A stretch of DNA of 23,400 nucleotides from DATDTB01 sp035291025 (GCA_035291025.1 DATDTB010000079.1:1-23400), one strand, 5' to 3'; positions 14,946 through 22,119 are shown, numbered from the stretch's first letter. Program-made: numbers and translations. The notes: generated from the sequence alone by a model not told the origin.

Positions 14946-15275
14946 GTGAAAGTTTTGGTTTTGTTCCAGGTTTTAGTGGACGAGAACGTGGTTGGAGGCG
15001 TTTCCACTGCCGTTGAGTCCCTCGTGGGGAACAACTTTGCCTTGATTGGGGGAGTTTTGCTAGTACTAGCCACCGTGTTCGTGTGGTTTTTCCTCAAGAA
15101 AATCCTCGAAAACACGGTTTTGGGCGTTGCAGTCCTTGCATTGCTTTACTTTTTCTCCCCCGAACTGTTTGCAAAGCTATGGCAGCACTTAGTGCCAACA
15201 ATCGTTGCAACAGTCGTCTTCGGCCCGGGCGGCATTGGCGTGATGCTGTTGCTGGCGTGGCTTGGCGTGGTTTAG
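14946..15275 (+). CDS. BofA-like (pro-sigma-K processing inhibitor family) membrane protein
   Basis: 109 residues from GTG 14946; TTG 14928 and GTG 14976 are alternatives, and no ATG start exists in this part of the frame. The protein has three hydrophobic segments: residues about 31-50, 56-70 and 80-107. The pattern V-F-F-L-K-K-like basic stop, then E-N-T-V-L-G-V-A-V-L-A-L-L-Y-F-F, then V-P-T-I-V-A-T-V-V-F-G-P-G-G-I-G-V-M-L-L-L, matches the BofA family as known from many archaea. In Bacillus, BofA restrains an intramembrane protease; archaea have no sigma-K, so the role here is unknown and may involve an intramembrane protease. It diverges from the winged-helix gene, and its stop codon overlaps that of valS (TTAG read both ways). 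Confidence 0.65.
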   Translation: MKVLVLFQVLVDENVVGGVSTAVESLVGNNFALIGGVLLVLATVFVWFFLKKILENTVLGVAVLALLYFFSPELFAKLWQHLVPTIVATVVFGPGGIGVMLLLAWLGVV

Positions 15276-17668
15276 AAAGACAAGGCTGGCCCGAAAGAGG
15301 CTTTCTTTATGCCGTGGGCCGCTATTACGTCCCTTGAAACAGCCTTCAGGGACTCGGGCAGCACTGCTTTTTCGAGGGGCGCGTTCAACGCCACCTTGAG
15401 TGTTTCCTTCTTGTGCGCCCAAATGGCAGAGTTAAGCGCCGCGATTTCCCCTGTTTTTACTTCGCTCTTCGCCTCAACCCCCTTGAATGGGAATTCCTGC
15501 AAGTGCACGTCCTTGCCCTTTAGTTCCCTGTAAACCTTTGACGTGATGAAGGGAATGACTGGCGCCCAAACCCTCAATATCGAGTCAAGGCAGTAATGCA
15601 GCGTAAACAGCGCGGAGTCTTGTTCTTGCTTGGAAAACGCGTTGTCCTTGTTGTAGGCCCTGTTTTTCACGAGTTCCAGGTAATGCGATGAAAAGGTTTC
15701 CCACAAAAACGTCCTCAAGAGCTGCGAGGGCGTGTGGAAGTCGTAGGAGTCAAAGCACTTGTTGGTGGTCTTGATTATTGCATCAAGCTCTGCTAGAATC
15801 CACGCGTCCAAGGCCTCCAGCTTTACTGGTTTTCCGCGTTCCTCGAACGAGGAAATGAACCTGGCGACGTTCCACAGCTTGTTCAACGTCTTTGCGGCGC
15901 CCTCGATGCGGTCAAAGGAGCACCTCAAGTCCGTCTTCGTGAGGTTGCCTTCAAGCGCTGCCCACAGCCTGAAGGGCTCTGCTCCGAATCGCTCGATTAT
16001 GGTTCGAGGGTCGATGACGTTCCCAAGCGACTTGGACATTTTGACTCCCTTTTCGTCCAATATGTGGTGGTGGATCCACACGTCCTTGAACGGGGCCTTT
16101 TTCGTGAGCAGGAAAGACTTGAGGAGAGTGTAGTAAAGCCACGTGCGCGTGATTTCCTTGCCTTGCGGCCTGAGCGAAGCTGGAAAGTTTTCCTTGAAAA
16201 AAGAGTCGTCGCGCGAGTACTGGAGGTTGTACAAGGGCGTGTTCGAGGAGTCAAACCAAGTGTCCAGCACGCGTTCGTCTCCCTTGAACTCCGAGCTTTT
16301 GCACTTAGGGCACGCTTCAATCGGCGCCTTTTCCATCCAAGGCTTGTAGTACTTGCCTTTTTCGGGCACAACGACGTGGCTGCATTTCGCGCAGTACCAC
16401 AATGGAACCTCGGTCGAGTAGTACCGCCTTCGCGAGATCGGCCAGTCAATGCTCACTGAGTTAACCCAGTCCTCGAGTATTTTCCGCGCGCCTTCGTCGA
16501 AGAACTTCATTTCCTTCGAGGCCTCCAGCAAGGCGTCCTTGAACTCGACTTGCCTGACGTACAACTCGGGCATGGCAATGAACTCGATTTCGTCCTTGGA
16601 GCGCTCGCATACTGGAGTGCGGTGCATCACGTCCCTTTGCCCCGCCAAAAGCCCTTTCTCTTTCAAGGCTTCAACCATTTTCTGCCGCGCTTCCTTGACT
16701 TTGAGGCCTTGCAGGAACCCCGCATTTTCATTCATTCTGCCATTCTTAGAGATTGCGATGACTGGTTCGAGGCCTTGCTCGCGGAAGAAGCGAATGTCGC
16801 TCAAGTCCCCTGCAGAACACATCATGACGAGCCCAGTCCCTTTCTCCATTGACGCCTGCGGGTGCGCCTTTATGGGTACCTCTTTGCCGAACAACGGAGT
16901 AACCCCAGTTTTCCCGTTCAAGTGCTTGAACCTTTCGTCGTCAGGGTGAAAGACTATCATGCCGCAAGTGCACACTAGCTCTGGCCGCGTGGTGCCAATC
17001 GTTACCTTTTCGCCGGTTTCCTTCACTGAAAAAACAACGTCGTTGAACTTGGAGGGCTTTTCAACGTAGTCAATTTCGCTGTCCGCCAGCGTCGTCTGGC
17101 AACCCACGCAGTAGTTGTTGACCCTGGAGTCCTCGTAAACCATTCCCTTGTTGTACAAGTCAATGAACGTTGCCTGCGTCAGCTTCCTGTACTCTTCCGA
17201 GTCAGTTTGGTACGCGTCCCCTGGCTCGTGCCCGAACTCCCAGGAAGTAAAGCTCGTGCCCAGCCTCACTAGCGATTCCTGGGTTGCCGCACTGCTTTCC
17301 TCCAAGACCTTCTTGCACAACTCCAGGAATTCGGCGCGCGGCGTCTCCGTTAGCCTTTTCCCGAACTTTTTCTCCGCCGCTACTTCTATGGGGAGACCGT
17401 TGCGGTCCAAGCCGAAAGGGAAAATGACGTTGTAGCCCTTCATTCTCTTGTACCTCGCTATTGCGTCCATTACCACGCATTCAAAGGCGTAGCCAACGTG
17501 TATGGGCGTGTTAACGTACGGCGGGGGCGTGTCAATGTAGTACACTGGGAGCCGCGCGTGTTCTTTTCCCTTCTTGAACGCGAAAGGCTTGGATTCAACC
17601 CAGTACTCGCTGGCCTTTTTTTCAAGTTCCTTTGACCAGCGCGGTTCCTTTATTTTAGGCTCGTTCAT
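15272..17668 (-). CDS. valS: Valyl-tRNA synthetase
   Basis: 798 residues from ATG 17668; the frame stays open to 17878, but the extra 70 residues are antisense to the neighbouring gene and unlike the family. Class I enzyme that charges tRNA-Val and edits threonine. The first signature is H-V-G-Y at 57-60 in place of H-I-G-H, preceded by P-P-P-Y-V-N-T-P. G-L-D-R-N-G-L-P-I-E follows at 86-95. The editing domain begins with T-T-R-P-E (226-230) and H-P-D-D-E-R (241-246), which favour Val over Ile or Leu. The second signature K-M-S-K-S is intact at 543-547, and a C-x-x-C pair set (W-Y-C-A-K-C and A-C-P-K-C) marks a zinc ribbon. The C-terminal anticodon-binding domain is present. The gene diverges from the kinase-like gene. 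Confidence 0.92.
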   Translation of the reverse strand: MNEPKIKEPRWSKELEKKASEYWVESKPFAFKKGKEHARLPVYYIDTPPPYVNTPIHVGYAFECVVMDAIARYKRMKGYNVIFPFGLDRNGLPIEVAAEKKFGKRLTETPRAEFLELCKKVLEESSAATQESLVRLGTSFTSWEFGHEPGDAYQTDSEEYRKLTQATFIDLYNKGMVYEDSRVNNYCVGCQTTLADSEIDYVEKPSKFNDVVFSVKETGEKVTIGTTRPELVCTCGMIVFHPDDERFKHLNGKTGVTPLFGKEVPIKAHPQASMEKGTGLVMMCSAGDLSDIRFFREQGLEPVIAISKNGRMNENAGFLQGLKVKEARQKMVEALKEKGLLAGQRDVMHRTPVCERSKDEIEFIAMPELYVRQVEFKDALLEASKEMKFFDEGARKILEDWVNSVSIDWPISRRRYYSTEVPLWYCAKCSHVVVPEKGKYYKPWMEKAPIEACPKCKSSEFKGDERVLDTWFDSSNTPLYNLQYSRDDSFFKENFPASLRPQGKEITRTWLYYTLLKSFLLTKKAPFKDVWIHHHILDEKGVKMSKSLGNVIDPRTIIERFGAEPFRLWAALEGNLTKTDLRCSFDRIEGAAKTLNKLWNVARFISSFEERGKPVKLEALDAWILAELDAIIKTTNKCFDSYDFHTPSQLLRTFLWETFSSHYLELVKNRAYNKDNAFSKQEQDSALFTLHYCLDSILRVWAPVIPFITSKVYRELKGKDVHLQEFPFKGVEAKSEVKTGEIAALNSAIWAHKKETLKVALNAPLEKAVLPESLKAVSRDVIAAHGIKKASFGPALSF

Positions 17669-17738
17669 TTTCCCACTTTTTTTCCAAAAGACAAAAAACG
17701 CTTTCTTTGGCGTGCCTTTTAACTTGGTGGTAAAGGGT

Positions 17739-17747
17739 TTTTTAACA
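17739..17747 (+). promoter_or_regulatory. TATA-like element for a leaderless start of the kinase-like gene
   Basis: TTTTTTAAC centred about 27 bases before ATG 17769, the spacing expected between an archaeal TATA box and the transcription start. Transcript and coding region would begin together. Confidence 0.45.
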
Positions 17748-17768
17748 AATTGGAGCGCTTTTGCTTTC

Positions 17769-18467
17769 ATGAGTTCGAGTCCGCGCCGAATTATGGCGCG
17801 CGTCGTGAAGAGGTACCTGGCAACGGAGCGCGCGGCTAACTTGAAGGGTTCGCTGGGGGAAAAATTCAAGAAAGCCAAATGGGACCTCCCAGCCCACTTT
17901 GACTACCCACACTTTGTCCAGAAAAAACCAGGCGGGGAAGGGCGCTTGAGGGTTCACGTAACCGGAGCCGAGTCCTCCAAGGTTTTCTCCTTCAAGGCGC
18001 GCGAGGGCTTTAAGACCTTGAAAGTGATGCGGGAAAAGCACCCAGAAGCGGTTGGCAAGGGCGTCCCTAGGCGTTTTGAGTTGATGAAAAGGCTTGCGGA
18101 ACTCGGCGCGCCAATCGCCAAGCCGTTGAGGTTGTCTAAAAAAGGCGATAACGAGTTCGTGTGGGAAGCGGAATACGGTGGAATTAACGTGGCAAGGCTC
18201 CTAAGAGTCGCATCCCCCACCGAGGCGAAAACCATTGAAGCACTGTTTGAAAAAGCCCACTCCGAGCTAATGGCGTTTCAAGCCAGGACTGGAATAATTT
18301 TGTCAGACACTAAAATTTACAACACAGTTTACAATCCTAGAACCCGAAGAGTAAAGTTCATTGACTTGAGAATAGTAAGGACTCCCGAGGACGTCGAGGA
18401 ACTCAGGCGGCGCGTTGGAGTGAAAGGGAAAACACGCCAAACTACCTTGGAGTCGTTTTCACGATAG
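17769..18467 (+). CDS. Small protein kinase-fold protein with PIP-like C-terminus
   Basis: 232 residues from ATG 17769 (ATG 17793 is an alternative). No named family recognised, but kinase-fold landmarks are visible: a helix with R-R-F-E-L-M-K-R-L-A-E-L-G-A-P (101-115), a hinge-like W-E-A-E-Y-G-G-I-N (132-140), then the catalytic-loop pattern D180-x-K-x-x-N185 in G-I-I-L-S-D-T-K-I-Y-N, and the metal-binding F-I-D-L with D199, 14 residues after N185, as in true kinases. The His of H-R-D is replaced by Leu. Substrate is unknown: protein, nucleoside or lipid are all open. The last residues, R-Q-T-T-L-E-S-F-S-R, resemble a PCNA-interacting box (Q-x-x-L-x-x-F). The gene diverges from valS and its end overlaps the DJ-1 gene by 9 bases. 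Confidence 0.75.
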   Translation: MSSSPRRIMARVVKRYLATERAANLKGSLGEKFKKAKWDLPAHFDYPHFVQKKPGGEGRLRVHVTGAESSKVFSFKAREGFKTLKVMREKHPEAVGKGVPRRFELMKRLAELGAPIAKPLRLSKKGDNEFVWEAEYGGINVARLLRVASPTEAKTIEALFEKAHSELMAFQARTGIILSDTKIYNTVYNPRTRRVKFIDLRIVRTPEDVEELRRRVGVKGKTRQTTLESFSR

Positions 18468-18983
18468 AGCCCTGATTATTTCCTCTCCGAACTCCTTCGC
18501 GGCCATTGGCCCGTTGGCCGTTATTATGTTGCCGTCCACGACCACTTTTCCGCCAGTGTAAATGGCGCCGCGCGCCTTCAAGTTGTCCTGGTACTTGGTC
18601 CCGAAAAACACCGTTGCCTTCTTGCCTTCCAGCAACCCCGCGTTTGCCAGAATGGAGGGGGCGACGCAAATAGCGCACACTACCTTTCCAGCGTTAACCG
18701 CGGCCTTGGCGACGTTGTGGGCTTGGGCGTTGTCGAAGTAAATCTCTGCGCCGTTGCCTCCAACGAAGACTATGGCGTCGTAGTCCTCCGCGTTCACGTT
18801 CTTCAGTTCAACGTCAGGAACGACTTGCCCGCCCATCATTCCCTTCGCGGGCAGGACCTTGTTGCATGCTACCGTTATGCTGGCCCCGGCTTTTTCCAAG
18901 AGCTCCTTGGGCACGAACAATTCCTCGTCTCGAAAGTTAGTGGGCGCGACCACGAACAAAACATTTTTTCCCTCGACTGACAT
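18459..18983 (-). CDS. DJ-1/PfpI family protein
   Basis: 174 residues from ATG 18983; the open frame continues to 19058, but that part contains the promoter and a non-family hydrophobic stretch. Family members include cysteine-dependent proteases, chaperones and glyoxalase/deglycase-like enzymes. The nucleophile C106 sits in the elbow V-V-C-A-I-C-V-A-P, with the acidic partner in F-R-D-E-E-L (E20 or E21). The residue after the Cys is Val, not His, so the PfpI protease Cys-His pair is absent and a DJ-1/YajL-like or isomerase-like chemistry is more likely. F-V-G-G-N-G and the C-terminal G-N-I-I-T-A-N-G-P are typical. A TATA-like TTAAAAG at 19042-19050 gives it its own promoter downstream of the toxin-antitoxin pair. 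Confidence 0.9.
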   Translation of the reverse strand: MSVEGKNVLFVVAPTNFRDEELFVPKELLEKAGASITVACNKVLPAKGMMGGQVVPDVELKNVNAEDYDAIVFVGGNGAEIYFDNAQAHNVAKAAVNAGKVVCAICVAPSILANAGLLEGKKATVFFGTKYQDNLKARGAIYTGGKVVVDGNIITANGPMAAKEFGEEIIRALS

Positions 18984-19054
18984 GTGAAACCAACCCCTTA
19001 GCAAAAGCAAAGCCAAACTGCACAGAGAGAGCCGGTAAACGCTTTTAAGGGTTT

Positions 19055-19429
19055 TCAAGCTGGCAGCAGGTTGATTTTTAATTCCTTGAATTCACACCTT
19101 GGGTAAACAAACCGCCCCTTGCTTTCCAAGCGAACTAGCGAGCGAAGAGATAACTCACGCAAGTCTCTCGAAACAGCCTCGCGTTTTCTGTTCAGTGCCT
19201 TGCTTAACTCATTAACGCTCACTCTGCCATGCAAGGCAAGGAAGCGAAGCAGGTTGAGTCTTTCAGGCGTCAACACTTTGTGCAGCAACTCAAAACTGGT
19301 AAAGTATAATACGACTCCAGACTTTAGGTTTGGTGAAAGTGCCTCCTGCGCAACTTCCCCCAATGGGTCGCTGCTGACCCTGATTTCGACTGGCTTAAGT
19401 TTCTTGGTTCCCTGAATGCTTTGCTTCAT
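19055..19429 (-). CDS. HVO_A0114-family winged-helix regulator, probable antitoxin
   Basis: 124 residues. Residues 44-113 fit the HVO_A0114 DNA-binding family: F-E-L-L-H-K-V-L-T-P-E-R-L-N-L-L-R-F-L, then S-V-N-E-L-S-K-A-L-N-R-K-R-E-A-V-S-R-D-L as helix-turn-helix, and a wing L-V-R-L-E-S-K-G-R-F-V-Y-P. The N-terminal 35 residues are extended and may cover the partner. GAGGGA lies 5 bases before ATG 19429. The gene overlaps the upstream TumE-like gene by 35 bases, so they are co-expressed. In many archaea such a regulator is paired with a TumE-family protein as a presumed toxin-antitoxin module. Role as antitoxin and autorepressor is inferred from pairing and fold. Confidence 0.8.
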   Translation of the reverse strand: MKQSIQGTKKLKPVEIRVSSDPLGEVAQEALSPNLKSGVVLYFTSFELLHKVLTPERLNLLRFLALHGRVSVNELSKALNRKREAVSRDLRELSLRSLVRLESKGRFVYPRCEFKELKINLLPA

Positions 19430-19724
19430 ATTTATCCCTCATTTCCCGGAAGTTTTTCTTTAAGTCTCCAACTGCGTAAACGAGTGCATCATTCAGCCCC
19501 ATTTCCAACGGGATCTTTACTTTGTCCTTTCCTTGAAAATAAAAACAATCCTTGTGCGGAAAGCCGTGGTGGCAGTCGTACCTTGCAATTTCACATTTCC
19601 TCCCATCAATGACTGCCAAATAAACAACCCTGAAGTCCAACACCTTGCCTTTAAGTTTTTCAATTTTAACCAGCAAAAAATCCTCACTTGTCAAGTCAAC
19701 TGAATACTCTTTAACCAGCTTCAT
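19395..19724 (-). CDS. TumE-family (DUF6516-like) probable toxin
   Basis: 109 residues from ATG 19724 (GTG 19733 is in frame but lies on the operator candidate). The family mark is I-A-R-Y-D-C-H-H-G-F-P-H-K-D (residues 46-59) followed by F-Q-G-K-D-K-V-K-I-P-L, within a small mainly beta domain. The conserved R-Y-D...H-G...H residues suggest an active or metal site. A helical C-terminus (about 77-103) could bind the antitoxin. The cellular target of the family is not something I can state. It is first in the operon, with toxin before antitoxin, the reverse of the common order. A/T-rich TATA at 19745-19751 is about 24 bases from the ATG, implying a leaderless message. Confidence 0.78.
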   Translation of the reverse strand: MKLVKEYSVDLTSEDFLLVKIEKLKGKVLDFRVVYLAVIDGRKCEIARYDCHHGFPHKDCFYFQGKDKVKIPLEMGLNDALVYAVGDLKKNFREMRDKYEAKHSGNQET

Positions 19725-19726
19725 AA

Positions 19727-19751
19727 GTAACACAACAAGTTACATTTAAAC
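19727..19751 (-). promoter_or_regulatory. Promoter and operator candidate of the TumE/HVO_A0114 operon
   Basis: The minus-strand TATA core TTTAAA (19745-19750) lies about 24 bases before ATG 19724. Between them is a perfect inverted repeat, GTAAC (19727-19731), 7 bases, GTTAC (19739-19743). A dimeric winged-helix regulator bound there would block the start site, as expected for autorepression. Confidence 0.5.
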
Positions 19752-19910
19752 ATTTGCTTTTCGTGCAAGAACCCTGGAGCAGAGCGCGCGAAAGAAGAAG
19801 CAGCGCAAATAAGTAAGTGCAAGAAAGCAGGCTGCCGGTGCTGCCAGTGTTGTTATTTAGGTGAACTTGAGTCGGGAGATCCTGGAAAGCGCCAGAGTTG
19901 GACAGGAACC

Positions 19911-19918
19911 CTTTTTAT
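19911..19918 (+). promoter_or_regulatory. TATA-like promoter of the EndoQ gene
   Basis: CTTTTTAT preceded by GGAACC, centred about 27 bases before ATG 19942. That spacing predicts a leaderless transcript and supports the ATG over the GTG at 19861, which would precede the promoter. Confidence 0.5.
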
Positions 19919-19941
19919 CGCCTTTCCACTTTTTCCGAGTC

Positions 19942-21243
19942 ATGGAAAAAGTCATTGCCGACTTGCATATTCACTCGCGCTTTGCGCGCGCCTGTTCTAG
20001 CGCTTTGAACCTAGCTAACTTGGAGAAGTGGGCGCGCGTTAAAGGCATTACTCTTTTGGGCACGGGCGACTTCACGCACCCCGATTACTTGCAGGAAATA
20101 AAAAGCGAGTTAAGCGAAGACCCAGAACTCAAGGGCGTTTACGTTTCCAAGTCCGGCTTTCGCTTCGTGCTGCAGAGCGAAATCTGCTGCATTTGGTCCT
20201 CAGGCGGACGTAGGAGCGTTCACTCTTGCGTCCTTGCGCCATCCCTTGAAGTGGTTGACCAAGTCAATGCGTGGCTTTCCACTATTGGAAACCTGAAGGC
20301 TGACGGGAGGCCAATGCTGGGGCTGAGTTGTGCTGCTTTAGTTGAAGGCCTTAGAAAAATCTCTGGAGACATTGAAATTTTTCCCGCTCACCTTTGGACT
20401 CCATGGTTTGGTGCTTTTGGGAGTGACTCTGGCTTTGATTCCTTGGAGGAATGTTATGGCGATCAAGTAAAGCACGTCCACGCGATTGAAACCGGCATGT
20501 CCTCTGACCCGCAAATGAATTGGCGCGTCAGCGAACTTGATAGCACTACAATCCTCAGCAACTCTGACTGCCACTCTTTTTGGCCGTGGCGGCTTGGACG
20601 CGAGTGCAACGTGTTCGAGTTCAAGAAACCGGACTACGCGCACTTGCTTGAGGCAATCCGCGGGGGCAGCGAGAAAGGCAACGGCTTAATTGAAACGATC
20701 GAAGTCGACCCTAATTATGGGAAGTACCACTTTGACGGCCACCGCAACTGCGGCTTTTCCTGTTCTCCTGAGCAGTCTAGGAAGCTCAACAACACTTGCC
20801 CCGCGTGCCGCAGGCCCCTTACGCTTGGAGTCGAGCACAGGGTTGAGGACTTGTCCGAAAAAGACCGGGGGCCGGGTTTCGTAGGCGAACGACGTCCTGG
20901 GTTCAAGAAACTCATTCCCTTGAGCGAACTCATTTCCCTGGCTTTGGGGAGCCCTCTGGCGGGCAAGAAGACTTGGGCGGCGTACAACGCGTTAATTGAG
21001 CGCTTTGGAACAGAGTTCAACGTCTTATTGGAGGCGGGGGAAGAGGAACTGGAAAGGCTTGCGCCTGCATTGCTTACCAAGCTAGTCTTAAGGAACCGGG
21101 CCGGGCTGATCAAGGTCAAGCCGGGCTTTGACGGCGTTTACGGCGAGCCGTTAATGGATGGAGTGCCGAGCGCGGAGCGCGCAGAACAGCCTTCAACGCC
21201 GTCAAGGAAGGCGGGCCAGAAAAACTTGCTGGACTACGCGTGA
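19942..21243 (+). CDS. Endonuclease Q (PHP-domain DNA repair nuclease)
   Basis: 433 residues from ATG 19942, close to the ~424 of the Pyrococcus enzyme. EndoQ cuts DNA 5' to deaminated bases (uracil, hypoxanthine, xanthine) and abasic sites. The PHP metal site is visible: D-L-H-I-H-S at 7-12, G-T-G-D-F-T-H-P at 40-47, E80 in L-Q-S-E-I, P-A-H at 148-150, and S-N-S-D-C-H-S at 206-212. The family block W-T-P-W-F-G-A-F-G-S-D-S-G-F-D-S-L-E-E (152-170) and W-P-W-R-L-G-R-E (214-221) are intact. A zinc cluster follows at C270, C274, C286 and C289. The C-terminus Q-K-N-L-L-D-Y-A (426-433) is a PCNA-binding-like box; the Pyrococcus enzyme is known to work with PCNA. Residues 330-400 hold helix-hairpin-like segments. 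Confidence 0.93.
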   Translation: MEKVIADLHIHSRFARACSSALNLANLEKWARVKGITLLGTGDFTHPDYLQEIKSELSEDPELKGVYVSKSGFRFVLQSEICCIWSSGGRRSVHSCVLAPSLEVVDQVNAWLSTIGNLKADGRPMLGLSCAALVEGLRKISGDIEIFPAHLWTPWFGAFGSDSGFDSLEECYGDQVKHVHAIETGMSSDPQMNWRVSELDSTTILSNSDCHSFWPWRLGRECNVFEFKKPDYAHLLEAIRGGSEKGNGLIETIEVDPNYGKYHFDGHRNCGFSCSPEQSRKLNNTCPACRRPLTLGVEHRVEDLSEKDRGPGFVGERRPGFKKLIPLSELISLALGSPLAGKKTWAAYNALIERFGTEFNVLLEAGEEELERLAPALLTKLVLRNRAGLIKVKPGFDGVYGEPLMDGVPSAERAEQPSTPSRKAGQKNLLDYA

Positions 21244-21267
21244 GCCTTTTTTTGCTTTTAACAGCAA

Positions 21268-21277
21268 GGCATAAAAA
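21268..21277 (+). promoter_or_regulatory. TATA-like promoter of the polytopic membrane protein gene
   Basis: GCATAAAAAC region about 50 bases before ATG 21322, predicting a start near 21295 and a short leader containing a G-run (TGGGGG) that could act as ribosome site. Confidence 0.35.
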
Positions 21278-21321
21278 CACGCAATGCTTTTCCTTGCAGA
21301 AGTGATTGGGGGTTTCCTGCA

Positions 21322-22119
21322 ATGGCTTTGTTTTTGGACTTGGTGATGGAGTCATTCAAGAAAATAGCGGCGCAGCCAAAAGTTGTCGCGGCCAACTTGC
21401 TTCAGCTTATTCCGGCTGCATTGTTTTTCGGGGTTCTCTTATGGCTTTTTGGCAGCCTTATCAGCACCTTGAACATCTCAATTGAGGACTTGTTTTTGTC
21501 CCCTGAAACGGTTGCCCCCAAGGTAGCTTCTCAATTGGACAAGATAGTTTCCTTTTTCCTGTTCAACGCCTTGCTGCTTGGAGCCGCGGTGCTGGCGGTG
21601 GTGGTTGTTTCAATAATTGTAGGCGCCTTGGTCAATGGCACAATGCTCGAAAGCGCTAGGCAGGCGCGCGGCGGAAGCGTTTCCTTGGCGGGCGCTTTTG
21701 AGGTGGCGAAGTCAAAAACAATCCCCTTAGTCACAACTTCACTAGTTGTTGCGTTGTTGTTCTTGGGGTTAGTGGTTGGCGTGTTGGTTTTGTCCATCGT
21801 GCCAATACTCGGCACAATTGTTGGCTTTGTGTTGCTTGCCTACGTCGCGCTTCGCTTGTATGTTGTCAACGCGGTCGTGGTGTTCGAGGGCTTGTCTGGA
21901 GTGGACGCAGTGAAGCGTTCCTGGGCCATAACCCAGGGGAGCGTGTGGACCGTTGCAGGGGTCTTGTTCACTGTCGGCTTTTCCTCAGTCATATTGTCCA
22001 GCGTCTTGAACTTGGTGCCGGTGGCCGGACAGTTAATGGACTCGTTGCTTCAGTTGTTGTTTTTCCCAACGCTTACAGCGTTCAGCGCGGCGGAGTTTTA
22101 CTTCAGCAAGGCGAAGTAG
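21322..22119 (+). CDS. Polytopic membrane protein, YciC/DUF-type
   Basis: 265 residues with about six membrane segments: roughly 22-50, 73-105, 135-160, 160-182, 207-230 and 235-255. The layout resembles archaeal and bacterial integral membrane proteins of the YciC / glycerophosphodiester phosphodiesterase membrane-domain type: an amphipathic N-terminal helix (L-D-L-V-M-E-S-F-K-K), a mid-protein segment with N-G-T-M-L-E-S-A-R-Q-A-R-G-G, and a repeated late motif V-V-F-E-G-L-S-G-V-D-A-V-K-R-S-W. The last is a family hallmark, usually an amphipathic re-entrant stretch before the final helices. No catalytic residues are seen, and function is unknown. ATG 21322 is preceded by a G-rich leader; ATG 21346 is an alternative. 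The stop abuts the convergent SDR stop with no gap. Confidence 0.75.
   Translation: MALFLDLVMESFKKIAAQPKVVAANLLQLIPAALFFGVLLWLFGSLISTLNISIEDLFLSPETVAPKVASQLDKIVSFFLFNALLLGAAVLAVVVVSIIVGALVNGTMLESARQARGGSVSLAGAFEVAKSKTIPLVTTSLVVALLFLGLVVGVLVLSIVPILGTIVGFVLLAYVALRLYVVNAVVVFEGLSGVDAVKRSWAITQGSVWTVAGVLFTVGFSSVILSSVLNLVPVAGQLMDSLLQLLFFPTLTAFSAAEFYFSKAK

Noticed and set aside
17669..17878. N-terminal extension of valS by 70 residues
   Set aside because: The extra segment is antisense to the start of the kinase-like gene and its promoter, and family ValRS proteins begin near the ATG at 17668.
18984..19058. Hydrophobic N-terminal extension (possible signal peptide) of the DJ-1 protein
   Set aside because: The segment contains the TATA-like element at 19042-19050, and DJ-1 proteins normally start directly with the first Rossmann-like strand.
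19831..19849. Imperfect direct repeat GCTGCCGGTG/CTGCCAGTG upstream of endoQ
   Set aside because: Too short and imperfect to support an iteron, CRISPR or operator; nothing else repeats nearby.
19861..19941. GTG start and 27-residue extension of EndoQ
   Set aside because: A TATA-like element at 19911-19918 lies inside it, and the family starts just before D-L-H-I-H-S.
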